64,000 nt of DNA, taken from the NCBI RefSeq assembly GCF_001875655.1, contig NZ_MKEQ01000001.1, positions 2,046,001-2,110,000 on the forward strand, written 5' to 3'. A program made the position numbers and the translations under genes. Shown one piece after another: positions 1-9,181 of the stretch. The notes beneath the pieces are model-generated. The model searched no databases. It was given only the letters and a program-made list of their open reading frames with translations, and was not told the origin of the DNA. How positions within the stretch are numbered: position 1 is the stretch's first letter; each line of letters opens with the position of its first letter. Origin of the DNA: Enterobacter hormaechei ATCC 49162. Lineage in GTDB: Bacteria; Pseudomonadota; Gammaproteobacteria; Enterobacterales; Enterobacteriaceae.

Positions 1-420
1 GTGAGTAAATACTGGTTTTATAACCCGGACGGCAGCAACCGCCTGATGCCGACAGACGCCGCCTCCGGCACGCTTTTTAAGGTCCGGGTGGAAAGCTGCG
101 GGGATGACGGCGCGAGCGTGCAAAAACTGAATTTCAGCTTCCAGCCGCAAAGCAAACAGTGGCCGACCGCAAGCCGCCAGGTGTTTATCAATGAAACGCC
201 CGTCGCCGAAGGGGGCGCGGAAAATACCGGCGTGGTGATATTTTCGAAAGCTTTAAATACCAACGTCCTCAATGCCGACGGCACCTCCAGCGTGGTGCTG
301 GATGCCGGAACGGGCAGCTGGGCGAAAGACTATCAGTTCTACGCGCGCTTGCAGAACACCGGCACGGTTAAGGCCGGGAAAGTCACCAGCCGCGTCGTTG
401 TCGATGCGACGTACAACTAG
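1..420 (+). CDS. Fimbrial minor subunit, C-terminal part (truncated by window edge)
   Basis: This is the C-terminal 139 residues of a chaperone/usher fimbrial subunit. The frame is open to base 1 and has no signal peptide, so the gene very probably begins upstream and the GTG at base 1 is an internal codon. The end, VTSRVVVDATYN, has the alternating hydrophobic pattern and penultimate aromatic of pilin-fold subunits that are handed to a periplasmic chaperone by donor-strand complementation. The pattern QFYARLQNTG before it recalls the YadK/YadL minor pilins of the E. coli yad operon. The next gene, 21 bases on, is a putative tip adhesin, as in yad-type operons. The exact family member cannot be fixed from this fragment. 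Confidence 0.8.
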   Translation: MSKYWFYNPDGSNRLMPTDAASGTLFKVRVESCGDDGASVQKLNFSFQPQSKQWPTASRQVFINETPVAEGGAENTGVVIFSKALNTNVLNADGTSSVVLDAGTGSWAKDYQFYARLQNTGTVKAGKVTSRVVVDATYN

Positions 421-441
421 AGTAAAAGGGAAAAGATACTC

Positions 442-1548
442 ATGAAACAAAAAGGACAAATAGATGTAATTGCCCTGACAAAGCTCCTCATTGGGGCGTT
501 GTGCCTGGTGCAAAGCTATGCCTATGCCAATGAATGCCATTTTGGCGCAGAAGGTGAAGGCGGCACCTCCACCATTATCAACGGCACCTCAAGCACGCCG
601 GTCTATTTCATAGAGCAGCTACAGTTTGACCACCCCAATGTTATAGAAATTGGCGGGCCTTACGAGGCAAAGCTGACTCCTCCTCTCTGGTCTGAGTGTG
701 ACCCAGGTGGTGATGGCAAAGGGATGGAGAATATTACCTATGACTCTTTCGGTGAGGATGTGGCGAAATGGCCCACCAACATACCAGGGATTTATTATGC
801 CGTTCGCGTCTATAGCAATAATAACCCCGGAGCCTGGTTTAAGACGACCAACGGTAAATGGGCATCGCTGGGCGTTCAGGCGCCAAACGAAAGTAAAGAC
901 TGGAAGATCCAGATCAAGCTTTATCAGACCCAGGAATTTAGCGGTAACCTGAACTACAGCACAAAAATCACCCCGCAGGCATCGAAGCGGATCGGCGGTA
1001 TGTCGATTGGCAATCACACTGACAGCGACAACCTGCCCTGGTGGTTTGAGGTCACGACGGCCAGCTTCAGCATTCCCGTTTCGGCATCAACCTGCCAAAC
1101 GGCAATGGTGAATAACGGCTCTAATACCGTCGATTTTGGCGAAGTGATGGCCTCCGATATCAGGGATACGTCCTTTTTCCCACGAAAGTATTTCAGCCTT
1201 CAACTCAGGGGCTGTAATAACGTGACGGCTATTCAGTATAAGGTGACGTCCAAAACGGCTGACGGGACCGGCGCGTACATCCCCAATTCGCTGACATCGT
1301 CAGATGCGGCGACAGGCGTCGTCGCCGGGTTTTCGAAGATATTCATTACTAACCCTCCGAATGGTGGAGACATCAATGACCCGGCGTTTGTGTACGTGCC
1401 CTTATACGGCGAAGGTGGCAGTTACGTTTCAGGGACCAACTCAAGCATCGATCTGCCGTTCGAGGCATGGATGGGCAGGGACTGGGCTACTCCCGTTAAG
1501 CCAGGCAATTACCGGGGCATCGCCACCTTCACCATAAACTATTTATGA
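442..1548 (+). CDS. Fimbrial tip adhesin, YadC-like
   Basis: A 368-residue secreted protein with an N-terminal hydrophobic signal (about residues 10-30, ending AYA|NECHF). It has a roughly 200-residue unique N-terminal domain and then a pilin-like domain from about residue 205 (FSIPVSASTCQ) to the terminal ATFTINYL. A two-domain subunit with the pilin domain last is the layout of fimbrial tip adhesins such as YadC and FimH: the first domain binds a host or surface ligand, the second plugs into the fibre. A purine-rich AAAAGGGAAAA precedes the ATG. It is the last gene of its operon and meets yadE tail to tail. The N-terminal domain shows no motif that reveals its ligand. Confidence 0.8.
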   Translation: MKQKGQIDVIALTKLLIGALCLVQSYAYANECHFGAEGEGGTSTIINGTSSTPVYFIEQLQFDHPNVIEIGGPYEAKLTPPLWSECDPGGDGKGMENITYDSFGEDVAKWPTNIPGIYYAVRVYSNNNPGAWFKTTNGKWASLGVQAPNESKDWKIQIKLYQTQEFSGNLNYSTKITPQASKRIGGMSIGNHTDSDNLPWWFEVTTASFSIPVSASTCQTAMVNNGSNTVDFGEVMASDIRDTSFFPRKYFSLQLRGCNNVTAIQYKVTSKTADGTGAYIPNSLTSSDAATGVVAGFSKIFITNPPNGGDINDPAFVYVPLYGEGGSYVSGTNSSIDLPFEAWMGRDWATPVKPGNYRGIATFTINYL

Positions 1549-1549
1549 T

Positions 1550-2797
1550 TCACCCCTGCGGCTGATTGCTGATCAGCCGCGACATGGTCTCCAGCGAATC
1601 CGTTCTTAAAATATACAAACGTTTCAGTAAGAACGGATTATCCCCCGGCTTCACCTTCCCTTTCACCGTTGTCACCGCCAGATGAAAACCGGCATCATTG
1701 GCCGCCTTTATCGCTTTATTGTCATACCCGCCAAACGGGTACGAAACATAGAGCACGCGCGGATTAAACTGCGCCAGCGCCCGGCGCGAACGTTCAAAAT
1801 CGAACAGGATCACGTGATAGCTGCGGCTCAATAAGATAGGGTGTTTATACCCATCCACACGATGCAGGAAGTGGGTGTGAGACTGAATGTCGAACACATC
1901 CTGAATGGCCTTGATTTCCTGAACGCTCATAAACTGTAGCGATTTCGGGTCCCACTTCTGAGGGTGGCCTTTGATTCGTGACGAAATGATAAACGCCGTC
2001 GCATTGAAGCCATACTCTTTCAGCACCGGATACGCGTAGCGGCTCACCGACTTCAGGCCGTCGTCAAAGGTAATCACCACCGCCTTCGCGGGCAGGTTCA
2101 TTTTATTACGCACGTAGCCTTCCAGCTGGTACATCGTCAGCGTGGTGTAACCCTGATCGCGAAGCCAGGTCATCTGGTTGCTGAACGCGCGCACACTGGT
2201 GGTCGTGGAGGTGTGACGAAAACGGGTGTTCTCTTCATCACGCAGGATATGGTGGTAGGTCAGCACCGGGATGCCGTTATCTTCCTGGGCATCCAGGCTG
2301 CTGATCCACGCCAGGCGGTTACCGATGCGGATCTGATACCAGGTCTGGTTCAGGCGGTCTTTCAGCTTATTCAGAATCGGATAACGCAGGTTGGCGCTCA
2401 GGGTGCCAAACGGCGCACTTCCGCTGCTGGGAGCGTTATACACCGGGGTATCTTTCCAGGTGATGAGGTTTTGATTACTGAGCGGCTTGTTCAGATCGCC
2501 CAGGCTATCCTCCACGCGCTGCTTACCCTGCACTTTCTCAAGGTGGTCTTTATCAATAAAACCGGTCCCGAACCCGAAGCGAAATTCATAGTAATCCGCC
2601 GCGGCCGGAAAGACGGCGAGGATCTGCCCGGCGCGGACATTGCCCACGTTCACGACGGCATTTCCCACCTGCGCCCAGATGGCCGCATCTTCGGTGGTTT
2701 GCATATATTGGGCAGGTAGGCCTTGCTGACTGGTCAGGCTGGCAGACGCTCCACCGGAAACCAGTAGCAGAAGGATAAAGATAAGGCGCATGAGCAT
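1550..2797 (-). CDS. yadE: Exported polysaccharide deacetylase family protein YadE
   Basis: 415 residues from the ATG at 2797. A TTG further upstream extends the frame to 2857 but adds residues before the signal peptide ([17 protein letters not shown]), so the inner start is preferred; ATG 2791 is also possible. After the signal comes an SH3-like segment (about residues 30-100). The C-terminal half is a NodB/polysaccharide-deacetylase domain with the metal-binding TFDDG motif, the SHTHFLH motif and the YPFGGYD motif. Family enzymes remove acetyl groups from N-acetylated sugars of cell-wall or exopolysaccharides. The substrate of YadE is not established. It follows yadI by 63 bases on the same strand. 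Confidence 0.9.
   Translation of the reverse strand: MLMRLIFILLLLVSGGASASLTSQQGLPAQYMQTTEDAAIWAQVGNAVVNVGNVRAGQILAVFPAAADYYEFRFGFGTGFIDKDHLEKVQGKQRVEDSLGDLNKPLSNQNLITWKDTPVYNAPSSGSAPFGTLSANLRYPILNKLKDRLNQTWYQIRIGNRLAWISSLDAQEDNGIPVLTYHHILRDEENTRFRHTSTTTSVRAFSNQMTWLRDQGYTTLTMYQLEGYVRNKMNLPAKAVVITFDDGLKSVSRYAYPVLKEYGFNATAFIISSRIKGHPQKWDPKSLQFMSVQEIKAIQDVFDIQSHTHFLHRVDGYKHPILLSRSYHVILFDFERSRRALAQFNPRVLYVSYPFGGYDNKAIKAANDAGFHLAVTTVKGKVKPGDNPFLLKRLYILRTDSLETMSRLISNQPQG
1558..1580. terminator. Hairpin at the fimbrial/yadE convergent junction
   Basis: A perfect 9-bp stem (GCGGCTGAT / ATCAGCCGC) with a 5-base loop lies inside the last codons of yadE, ten bases after the adhesin stop. There is no T-tract on either side, so it is at best an imperfect or Rho-assisted transcript end. 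Only one base separates the two convergent stop codons, so any terminator here must lie inside a coding region. Confidence 0.35.
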
Positions 2798-2860
2798 GGG
2801 ATATAAATCGACACGGAAAATCAGTCGCCATTGTAGCAAAAGCGACATCAATACCAATGT

Positions 2861-3301
2861 TTAATGCTTATACAGATCGTGAAGCAGGACGAAAGGCGGG
2901 TTCTTCTGCTGCTGGTGCCACAGGCTGCTCACGCCCGGCGCACCCTGCGCCACAATGGCGTGGCGAAACTCAGCGCTGCTTAACGTTGCCCGCAGCGGAT
3001 ACATCGCTTCAAGTAATGGCAGGCTGATACCGGAGATCACTTCGCAGTTATCGTGCTTATGGCTCATTAACGCCGCTGAACGGTAAGGCGCCGCGCCCGA
3101 TCTGTCGGTAAGAAAAATCACGCCGTCACCGGTGTCAGTTTCATGCAGCGCGTCGCACATCATCCGGCTGAGCATATTGGTACTCAGCCCTCGCCAGTAA
3201 TTTACCGCACGACATTGCGCCAGAGGGCCAAATTTGGCCTCCAGCTTCAGGAACATTTCCTGTGCCTCTTCATCGTGGCAGGTGATAACCCAACCCAGCA
3301 T
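2861..3301 (-). CDS. yadI: Lone PTS EIIA-like protein YadI (mannose family)
   Basis: 146 residues resembling the IIA domain of mannose-family phosphotransferase systems. The candidate phosphorylatable histidine sits near the N-terminus in ITCHDEEAQ (His9). No IIB, IIC or IID partner lies nearby, so the carbohydrate, if any, is unknown. The ATG at 3301 has a good ribosome site (AAGGAGA). It lies between yadH and yadE, as in E. coli, and may share their transcript, although a hairpin separates it from yadH. Confidence 0.9.
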   Translation of the reverse strand: MLGWVITCHDEEAQEMFLKLEAKFGPLAQCRAVNYWRGLSTNMLSRMMCDALHETDTGDGVIFLTDRSGAAPYRSAALMSHKHDNCEVISGISLPLLEAMYPLRATLSSAEFRHAIVAQGAPGVSSLWHQQQKNPPFVLLHDLYKH

Positions 3302-3374
3302 AACGTCTCTCCTTAGCAGGCGAGTAGTTTACCCGGGTGAAGGTTAGTTTACGGTGATAACTGTCAAAGAAAGT

Positions 3375-3400
3375 GCCCGGCAGACAGAACGTCGCCGGGC
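3375..3400 (-). terminator. Hairpin between yadH and yadI
   Basis: Stem GCCCGGC/GCCGGGC with a 12-base loop, followed on the minus strand by ACTTTCTTT. It could end or attenuate the yadGH transcript before yadI. The T-tract is interrupted, so this is a weak call. Confidence 0.4.
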
Positions 3401-3406
3401 TGAAGT

Positions 3407-4177
3407 TTAGCTACGCAACCCACGTCCACGCTGGATCAGATACCAGCACAGCAAATAGAACGCCACGATAAATACCGCCAGCACCACAACGGTGGTGAAC
3501 AGCGGGACATCGGTAATGCCGAGGAAACCAAAGCGGAAACCGCTGATCATATAGACAATGGGGTTCAGGTGCGACAGCGCCTGCCAGAACGGCGGCAGCA
3601 GCGTCAGGGAGTAAAACACCCCGCCCAGATAGGTCAGCGGCGTCAGCACGAAGGTCGGGATCAGGCTGATGTCATCGAACGTTTTGGCGAACACCGCGTT
3701 CAGCAGACCGGCCAGTGAGAACAGGATCGCCGTCAGCAATAATGTAAGCGCCACGAACAGCCACGAATGCACCTGGAACGGGACGAAGAACAGCGAAATC
3801 GCCGTCACCAGGATCCCCACGCAGAGACCGCGCGCCACGCCGCCGCCCACGTAACCGGCGATGATGACGTGCGTCGGCACTGGCGCCACCAGCAGCTCTT
3901 CAATGTTGCGCTGGAACTTAGCGCTGAAGAACGACGAGGCCACGTTGGCATAGGCATTGGTGATCACCGCCATCATGATCAGGCCCGGCACGATAAACTG
4001 CATATAGGTGAAACCGTGCATCTCACCGATGCGGGAACCAATCAGATTACCGAAAATGATGAAGTAGAGCGTCATGGTGATCACCGGCGGCACCAGGGTT
4101 TGCACCCAGATGCGCATAAAGCGGTTAATCTCTTTCGCCCAGATGCTTTTCAGCGCGACCCAGTAAAGATGCGTCAT
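3407..4177 (-). CDS. yadH: ABC-2 type transporter permease YadH
   Basis: 256-residue inner-membrane protein with about six hydrophobic segments, typical of ABC-2 export permeases. Its start overlaps the stop of the ATPase gene yadG by 4 bases, so the two are translationally coupled and form a YadGH exporter. The region around residues 90-140 carries the conserved cytoplasmic loop and gate helix of the family. Length and sequence match E. coli YadH. The exported substrate is unknown. Confidence 0.95.
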   Translation of the reverse strand: MTHLYWVALKSIWAKEINRFMRIWVQTLVPPVITMTLYFIIFGNLIGSRIGEMHGFTYMQFIVPGLIMMAVITNAYANVASSFFSAKFQRNIEELLVAPVPTHVIIAGYVGGGVARGLCVGILVTAISLFFVPFQVHSWLFVALTLLLTAILFSLAGLLNAVFAKTFDDISLIPTFVLTPLTYLGGVFYSLTLLPPFWQALSHLNPIVYMISGFRFGFLGITDVPLFTTVVVLAVFIVAFYLLCWYLIQRGRGLRS

Positions 4178-5100
4178 GCCTTGTCTCCTTGTTTATCGTG
4201 CACCAGAGAGACAAACAGCTCTTCCAGTCGGTTCGCTTTGTTACGCATACTTAATACCTGAATGCCCTGCGCGCTCAGCTGAGAAAACACGCTGTTGATC
4301 CCCTGCTCGCGCAGCACTTCCACTTCCAGCGTCGAGGTATCGACCAGGCGATAGTTATACCCCTCCAGCTTAGGCAGGGCGCTTTTCGCCGCCAGATCGA
4401 GGATAAAAGTCTCTGATTTCAGCTTGGAGAGCAGATTTTTCATCGAGGTGTTTTCCACCAGCTCGCCATGCTGAATGATGCCGATGTTGCGGCACAGCAT
4501 TTCCGCCTCTTCCAGGTAGTGCGTGGTCAGAATGATTGTCGTCCCTTTATCATTCAGATCCTTCAGGAAGCCCCACATGGAACGACGCAGTTCAATATCC
4601 ACGCCCGCGGTCGGTTCATCGAGGATGAGCAGCTTTGGCTCATGCATCAGCGCACGGGCAATCATCAGGCGGCGTTTCATCCCCCCGGATAACATCCGCG
4701 CACGCTCGTTACGTTTTTCCCACAGGTCAAGCTGTTTCAGGTACTTTTCGCTGCGCTCAAGCGCCTCTTTGCGCTCAACGCCATAGTAACCCGCCTGGTT
4801 AACAACAATCTGCTGCACCGTCTCGAACGGGTTGAAGTTGAACTCCTGCGGCACCAGCCCCAGCTGGCGCTTGGCGTTCACCACATCTTTTTGCAGATCG
4901 TAGCCAAACACGCTGACGCGGCCCGAGGTTTTGTTGACCAGCGAGCTAATGATCCCGATGGTGGTGGATTTCCCCGCCCCGTTCGGCCCCAGAAGCGCAT
5001 AGAAATCTCCCGCTTCGACTTTAAGATCTATCCCGCGCAGCGCCTGAACGCCCCCCGGGTAGGTTTTTTTGAGCTGTTCAAGCTCCAGTGCAATCGCCAT
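4174..5100 (-). CDS. yadG: ABC transporter ATP-binding protein YadG
   Basis: 308-residue ABC ATPase with Walker A GPNGAGKST near residue 39, signature LSGGMKRR, Walker B LLILDEPT and switch histidine in TTHYLEEAE. The extra roughly 80 residues at the C-terminus are usual for ATPases that pair with ABC-2 permeases. It energises YadH on the cytoplasmic face. The gene is first in the minus-strand run yadG-yadH-yadI-yadE and diverges from can across about 107 bases, which should hold promoters for both directions. Confidence 0.95.
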   Translation of the reverse strand: MAIALELEQLKKTYPGGVQALRGIDLKVEAGDFYALLGPNGAGKSTTIGIISSLVNKTSGRVSVFGYDLQKDVVNAKRQLGLVPQEFNFNPFETVQQIVVNQAGYYGVERKEALERSEKYLKQLDLWEKRNERARMLSGGMKRRLMIARALMHEPKLLILDEPTAGVDIELRRSMWGFLKDLNDKGTTIILTTHYLEEAEMLCRNIGIIQHGELVENTSMKNLLSKLKSETFILDLAAKSALPKLEGYNYRLVDTSTLEVEVLREQGINSVFSQLSAQGIQVLSMRNKANRLEELFVSLVHDKQGDKA

Positions 5101-5207
5101 GAATTCAACTTACCTTAAGTTCTGACACACGTTGTGTGGTTTCATTAAAAGTCGGGTTACCCTATAGTAGCGCAACGCAATCACTTGGTTACAGGTCGCT
5201 AACCTCC

Positions 5208-5870
5208 ATGAACGACATAGATACACTCATCAGCAACAATGCACTATGGTCAAAAATGCTGGTGGAGGAAGACCCCGGATTTTTTGGAAAACTCGCACAG
5301 GCGCAGAATCCGCGCTTTCTCTGGATTGGATGTTCCGACAGCCGCGTCCCCGCCGAACGTCTGACCGGTCTTGAACCGGGCGAACTGTTTGTTCACCGCA
5401 ATGTGGCTAACCTGGTTATTCATACCGATCTCAACTGCCTTTCGGTTGTTCAGTATGCCGTTGACGTTCTGGAGGTTGAACACATCATTATTTGTGGCCA
5501 CTACGGCTGCGGCGGTGTACAGGCGGCGGTCGAAAATACAGAGCTGGGGTTAATCGATAACTGGCTGCTGCATATCCGTGATATCTGGTTCAAACATAGC
5601 TCACTGCTGGGCGAAATGCCGCAGGAGCGCCGTCTCGACACGCTGTGTGAGCTGAATGTGATGGAGCAGGTGTATAACCTGGGCCACTCTACCATTATGC
5701 AGTCGGCATGGAAACGCGGGCAAAAGGTCTCTATCCACGGCTGGGCGTACGGTATTCACGACGGCCTGCTGCGCAATCTGGAAGTGACCGCCACCAACCG
5801 TGAAACGCTGGAACAGCGTTACCGCTCGGGAATTGCCAACCTCAAGCTTAAGCACGTTAACCACAAATAA
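5208..5870 (+). CDS. can: Beta-class carbonic anhydrase 2
   Basis: 220 residues, nearly identical to E. coli Can (YadF). It interconverts CO2 and bicarbonate, supplying bicarbonate for biosynthetic carboxylations in air. Zinc ligands and the dyad are visible: Cys42 and Asp44 in GCSDSR, and His98 and Cys101 in ICGHYGCGG. The ATG at 5208 gives [11 protein letters not shown], matching the known N-terminus; an in-frame ATG at 5136 would add 24 residues with no family support. It diverges from yadG and meets hpt tail to tail across a REP pair. Confidence 0.97.
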   Translation: MNDIDTLISNNALWSKMLVEEDPGFFGKLAQAQNPRFLWIGCSDSRVPAERLTGLEPGELFVHRNVANLVIHTDLNCLSVVQYAVDVLEVEHIIICGHYGCGGVQAAVENTELGLIDNWLLHIRDIWFKHSSLLGEMPQERRLDTLCELNVMEQVYNLGHSTIMQSAWKRGQKVSIHGWAYGIHDGLLRNLEVTATNRETLEQRYRSGIANLKLKHVNHK

Positions 5871-5875
5871 ACAAA

Positions 5876-5949
5876 GCCGGGTGGCGGCTGCGCCTTACCC
5901 GGCCTACAAGAGCCTTTCGTAGGCCCGGTAAGCGGAGCGCCACCGGGCA
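5876..5949. repeat. REP pair (BIME-like) between can and hpt
   Basis: Two inverted REP-type units, about 5876-5907 and 5919-5949, each with the GCCGGGTGGCG...CCCGGCCTAC pattern, face each other across 11 bases. They lie between the convergent genes can and hpt, a usual place for such elements. They can fold into a long stem that may stabilise or end both transcripts. Confidence 0.8.
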
Positions 5950-5960
5950 ACACGCCACGA

Positions 5961-6497
5961 TTACTCGTCCAGCATCACGACCTTGCCAACATACGGCAAA
6001 TGACGATAACGCTGCGCGTAATCAATGCCGTAACCCACCACGAATTCGTCCGGGATGGAGAAACCCACAAACTCCACCGGCACCTGCACTTCACGGCGCT
6101 CAGGCTTATCCAGCAGGGTACAAATCGCCAGTGATTTTGGTTCACGCAGGCTCAGGATCTCACGCACTTTTGAGAGCGTGTTGCCGGAGTCGATGATGTC
6201 CTCAACGATCAACACATCTTTGCCACGAATATCTTCATCCAGATCTTTCAGGATTTTCACATCACGGGTTGTGGACATGCCGCTGCCGTAGCTGGAGGCG
6301 GTCATAAAATCGACCTCGTGTGGCACCTGCACCTCACGGCACAGGTCTGCCATGAACATGAAAGAGCCACGCAACAGACCGACCAGCACCATCTCGCTGC
6401 CGCTGTCCTTGTAATGTTCGGTGATTTGACGACCCAGTTCGGCGATACGCGCTTTGATCTCGGCTTCCGGGATCATCACTTCAACAGTATGTTTCAT
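5961..6497 (-). CDS. hpt: Hypoxanthine phosphoribosyltransferase
   Basis: 178 residues, matching E. coli Hpt. It salvages hypoxanthine (and guanine less well) to IMP or GMP with PRPP in the cytoplasm. The PRPP-binding motif [13 protein letters not shown] (around residues 99-111) carries the paired acidic residues. The ATG at 6497 gives the known N-terminus [11 protein letters not shown]; a TTG 12 bases upstream is in frame but unsupported. It is transcribed divergently from gcd. Confidence 0.97.
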   Translation of the reverse strand: MKHTVEVMIPEAEIKARIAELGRQITEHYKDSGSEMVLVGLLRGSFMFMADLCREVQVPHEVDFMTASSYGSGMSTTRDVKILKDLDEDIRGKDVLIVEDIIDSGNTLSKVREILSLREPKSLAICTLLDKPERREVQVPVEFVGFSIPDEFVVGYGIDYAQRYRHLPYVGKVVMLDE

Positions 6498-6625
6498 ATT
6501 ACTAACCAAATGATTTTAGTGAAAATCTCTCAATGCGGATGACTCTCGCTCCGGCATCGATACGCAAGCCAGCCATTATACCAGCAAATGGATAACCCTG
6601 GCGTATGAGTTATAAAAGCAATATT

Positions 6626-6659
6626 TGTGATTCCGATCACAGTTGTTAATACCTATAAT
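6626..6659 (+). promoter_or_regulatory. CRP site overlapping the gcd promoter
   Basis: TGTGATTCCGATCACA at 6626-6641 is a perfect two-half CRP operator. A TATAAT at 6654-6659 fits a -10 element, 43 bases before the gcd ATG. The operator is centred about 33 bases before the expected start site and covers the -35 region. That geometry predicts repression of gcd by cAMP-CRP, which agrees with reported negative control of E. coli gcd. Confidence 0.7.
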
Positions 6660-6702
6660 TAATTGCTAGCAAATAATTAACAAAACTGACGAGTACTTTT
6701 CT

Positions 6703-9093
6703 ATGGCTGAAACAAAAACTAAACAGCCGCGTCTACTGGTGACATTAACAGCCGCGTTTGCCGCATTCTGCGCGCTGTATTTGTTAATCGGTGGCGTATG
6801 GCTGGTCGCTATTGGCGGCTCCTGGTACTACCCGATTGCGGGTCTGGTTATGGTTGGCGTAACCATCCTGCTCTTACGCAGAAAACAATCTGCTTTGTGG
6901 CTGTACGCAGCGTTACTGCTCGCAACCATGATCTGGGGCGTCTGGGAAGTCGGGTTCGACTTCTGGGCGTTGACGCCGCGCAGCGACATTCTGGTCTTCT
7001 TCGGTATCTGGCTGATCCTGCCGTTTGTCTGGCGTCGTCTGATCGTCCCTTCCAGCGGTGCCGTGGCCGGTCTGCTCGTTGCCCTGCTGATTAGCGGCGG
7101 CATCCTGACCTGGGCCGGATTCAACGATCCACAGGAGATCCACGGTACGCTGAACACAGAAGCCACGCCAGCTGCGGCTATCTCGCAGGTGGCTGACGGC
7201 GACTGGCCAGCCTATGGTCGTAATCAGGAAGGTCAACGTTACTCCCCGCTGAAGCAGATCAACGCGGACAACGTGAAAAACCTGAAAGAAGCCTGGGTAT
7301 TCCGTACCGGCGACCTGAAGATGCCAAACGATCCGGGTGAGCTGACCAACGAAGTGACCCCGATTAAAGTAGGCAACATGCTCTACCTGTGTACGGCGCA
7401 CCAGCGTCTGTTCGCGCTCGACGCGGCCACCGGTAAAGAGAAATGGCACTTTGATCCACAGCTGAACTCTAACCCATCGTTCCAGCACATCACCTGCCGT
7501 GGCGTCTCTTACCACGAAGCGCGTGCCGATAATGCCAGCCCGGACGTCATTGCCGACTGCCCTCGCCGCATTATGCTGCCGGTGAACGATGGTCGCCTGT
7601 TTGCCATCAACGCTGAGACCGGCAAGCTGTGCGAAACCTTCGCCAACAAAGGCATCCTGAATCTTCAGACCAACATGCCGGACACCACGCCGGGTCTGTA
7701 TGAGCCGACCTCCCCGCCAATCATCACCGATAAAACCATCGTGATTGCCGGTTCGGTAACGGATAACTTCTCTACGCGTGAAACCTCCGGCGTTATCCGT
7801 GGTTTCGACGTGAACACCGGTAAACTGCTGTGGGCCTTCGACCCGGGCGCGAAAGATCCCAACGCGATCCCATCGGATGAACACACCTTTACCTTCAACT
7901 CGCCAAACTCCTGGGCGCCTGCCGCGTATGACGCGAAGCTGGACCTGGTATACCTGCCGATGGGCGTGACCACGCCGGATATCTGGGGCGGTAACCGTAC
8001 GCCAGAGCAGGAACGTTACGCCAGCGCCATCGTGGCGCTGAACGCAACGACCGGTAAACTGGCATGGAGCTACCAGACCGTTCACCACGATCTGTGGGAT
8101 ATGGATATGCCGTCCCAGCCGACGCTGGCGGACATTACCGTTAACGGCAAAACCGTTCCGGTGATTTACGCCCCGGCGAAAACCGGCAACATCTTCGTTC
8201 TTGATCGCAGCAACGGTAAGCTGGTTGTTCCAGCGCCGGAAAAACCGGTTCCGCAGGGCGCGGCCAAAGGCGACTACGTCAGCAAAACGCAGCCGTTCTC
8301 TGACCTGAGCTTCCGTCCGAAGAAAGATCTCAGCGGCGCAGACATGTGGGGTGCCACCATGTTTGACCAGCTGGTGTGCCGCGTGATGTTCCACCAGCTG
8401 CGCTACGAAGGGATTTTCACTCCGCCATCAGAGCAGGGTACGCTGGTCTTCCCGGGTAACCTGGGGATGTTCGAATGGGGTGGGATCTCCGTTGACCCTA
8501 ACCGTCAGGTCGCTATCGCTAACCCAATGGCGCTGCCGTTCGTGTCCCGTCTGATCCCACGCGGTCCGGGTAACCCAATGGAGCAGCCGAAAGACGCGAA
8601 AGGCAGCGGTACCGAAGCCGGTATCCAGCCGCAGTATGGCGTGCCTTACGGCGTGACCCTGAATCCGTTCCTCTCTCCGTTCGGCCTGCCGTGTAAACAG
8701 CCTGCCTGGGGTTATATCTCCGGTCTGGATCTGAAGACCAATAAGATCGTCTGGAAGAAACGTATTGGTACGCCACAGGACAGCATGCCGTTCCCGATGC
8801 CGGTTCCGGTGCCGTTCAATATGGGTATGCCAATGCTGGGTGGCCCAATCTCCACCGCCGGTAACGTGCTGTTCATCGCGGCAACCGCAGATAACTACCT
8901 GCGCGCGTACAACATGACCAACGGTGAGAAGCTGTGGCAAGGCCGTCTGCCTGCCGGTGGACAGGCAACACCGATGACCTATGAAGTGAATGGCAAGCAG
9001 TACGTTGTCATCTCTGCGGGTGGTCACGGTTCGTTTGGCACGAAGATGGGCGACTATATTGTCGCGTATGCGTTACCTGACGAAAACAAGTAA
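6703..9093 (+). CDS. gcd: Quinoprotein (PQQ) glucose dehydrogenase, membrane bound
   Basis: 796 residues, the same length as E. coli Gcd. The first 150 residues hold about five membrane spans (for example LLIGGVWLVAIGG). From about residue 160 the periplasmic part is an eight-bladed PQQ beta-propeller with repeated tryptophan-docking blades (for example FALDAATGKEKWHFD and RGFDVNTGKLLWAFD). It oxidises glucose to gluconolactone in the periplasm and passes electrons to ubiquinone. No PQQ synthesis genes lie in this window, so holoenzyme formation depends on genes elsewhere or on external PQQ. The promoter carries a CRP site. Confidence 0.97.
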   Translation: MAETKTKQPRLLVTLTAAFAAFCALYLLIGGVWLVAIGGSWYYPIAGLVMVGVTILLLRRKQSALWLYAALLLATMIWGVWEVGFDFWALTPRSDILVFFGIWLILPFVWRRLIVPSSGAVAGLLVALLISGGILTWAGFNDPQEIHGTLNTEATPAAAISQVADGDWPAYGRNQEGQRYSPLKQINADNVKNLKEAWVFRTGDLKMPNDPGELTNEVTPIKVGNMLYLCTAHQRLFALDAATGKEKWHFDPQLNSNPSFQHITCRGVSYHEARADNASPDVIADCPRRIMLPVNDGRLFAINAETGKLCETFANKGILNLQTNMPDTTPGLYEPTSPPIITDKTIVIAGSVTDNFSTRETSGVIRGFDVNTGKLLWAFDPGAKDPNAIPSDEHTFTFNSPNSWAPAAYDAKLDLVYLPMGVTTPDIWGGNRTPEQERYASAIVALNATTGKLAWSYQTVHHDLWDMDMPSQPTLADITVNGKTVPVIYAPAKTGNIFVLDRSNGKLVVPAPEKPVPQGAAKGDYVSKTQPFSDLSFRPKKDLSGADMWGATMFDQLVCRVMFHQLRYEGIFTPPSEQGTLVFPGNLGMFEWGGISVDPNRQVAIANPMALPFVSRLIPRGPGNPMEQPKDAKGSGTEAGIQPQYGVPYGVTLNPFLSPFGLPCKQPAWGYISGLDLKTNKIVWKKRIGTPQDSMPFPMPVPVPFNMGMPMLGGPISTAGNVLFIAATADNYLRAYNMTNGEKLWQGRLPAGGQATPMTYEVNGKQYVVISAGGHGSFGTKMGDYIVAYALPDENK

Positions 9094-9100
9094 CTGAAAA

Positions 9101-9181
9101 GCCCGGTGGCGCTAACGCTTACCGGGCCTACGGGTGCCCTATGCAGGCCGGGTAAGGCGAAGCCGCCACCCGGCTTTTTTA
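9101..9181. repeat. REP pair doubling as gcd terminator
   Basis: Inverted REP-like units at about 9101-9131 and 9144-9174. The second contains stem GCCGGGT (9147-9153) and ACCCGGC (9168-9174) followed by six T residues on the plus strand, so it also works as an intrinsic terminator for gcd. The T-tract runs into the cueO stop codon at 9179. Confidence 0.75.

Noticed and set aside
2798..2857. Longer yadE start (TTG at 2857)
   Set aside because: It adds residues ahead of a good signal peptide and uses a rare start with no ribosome site.
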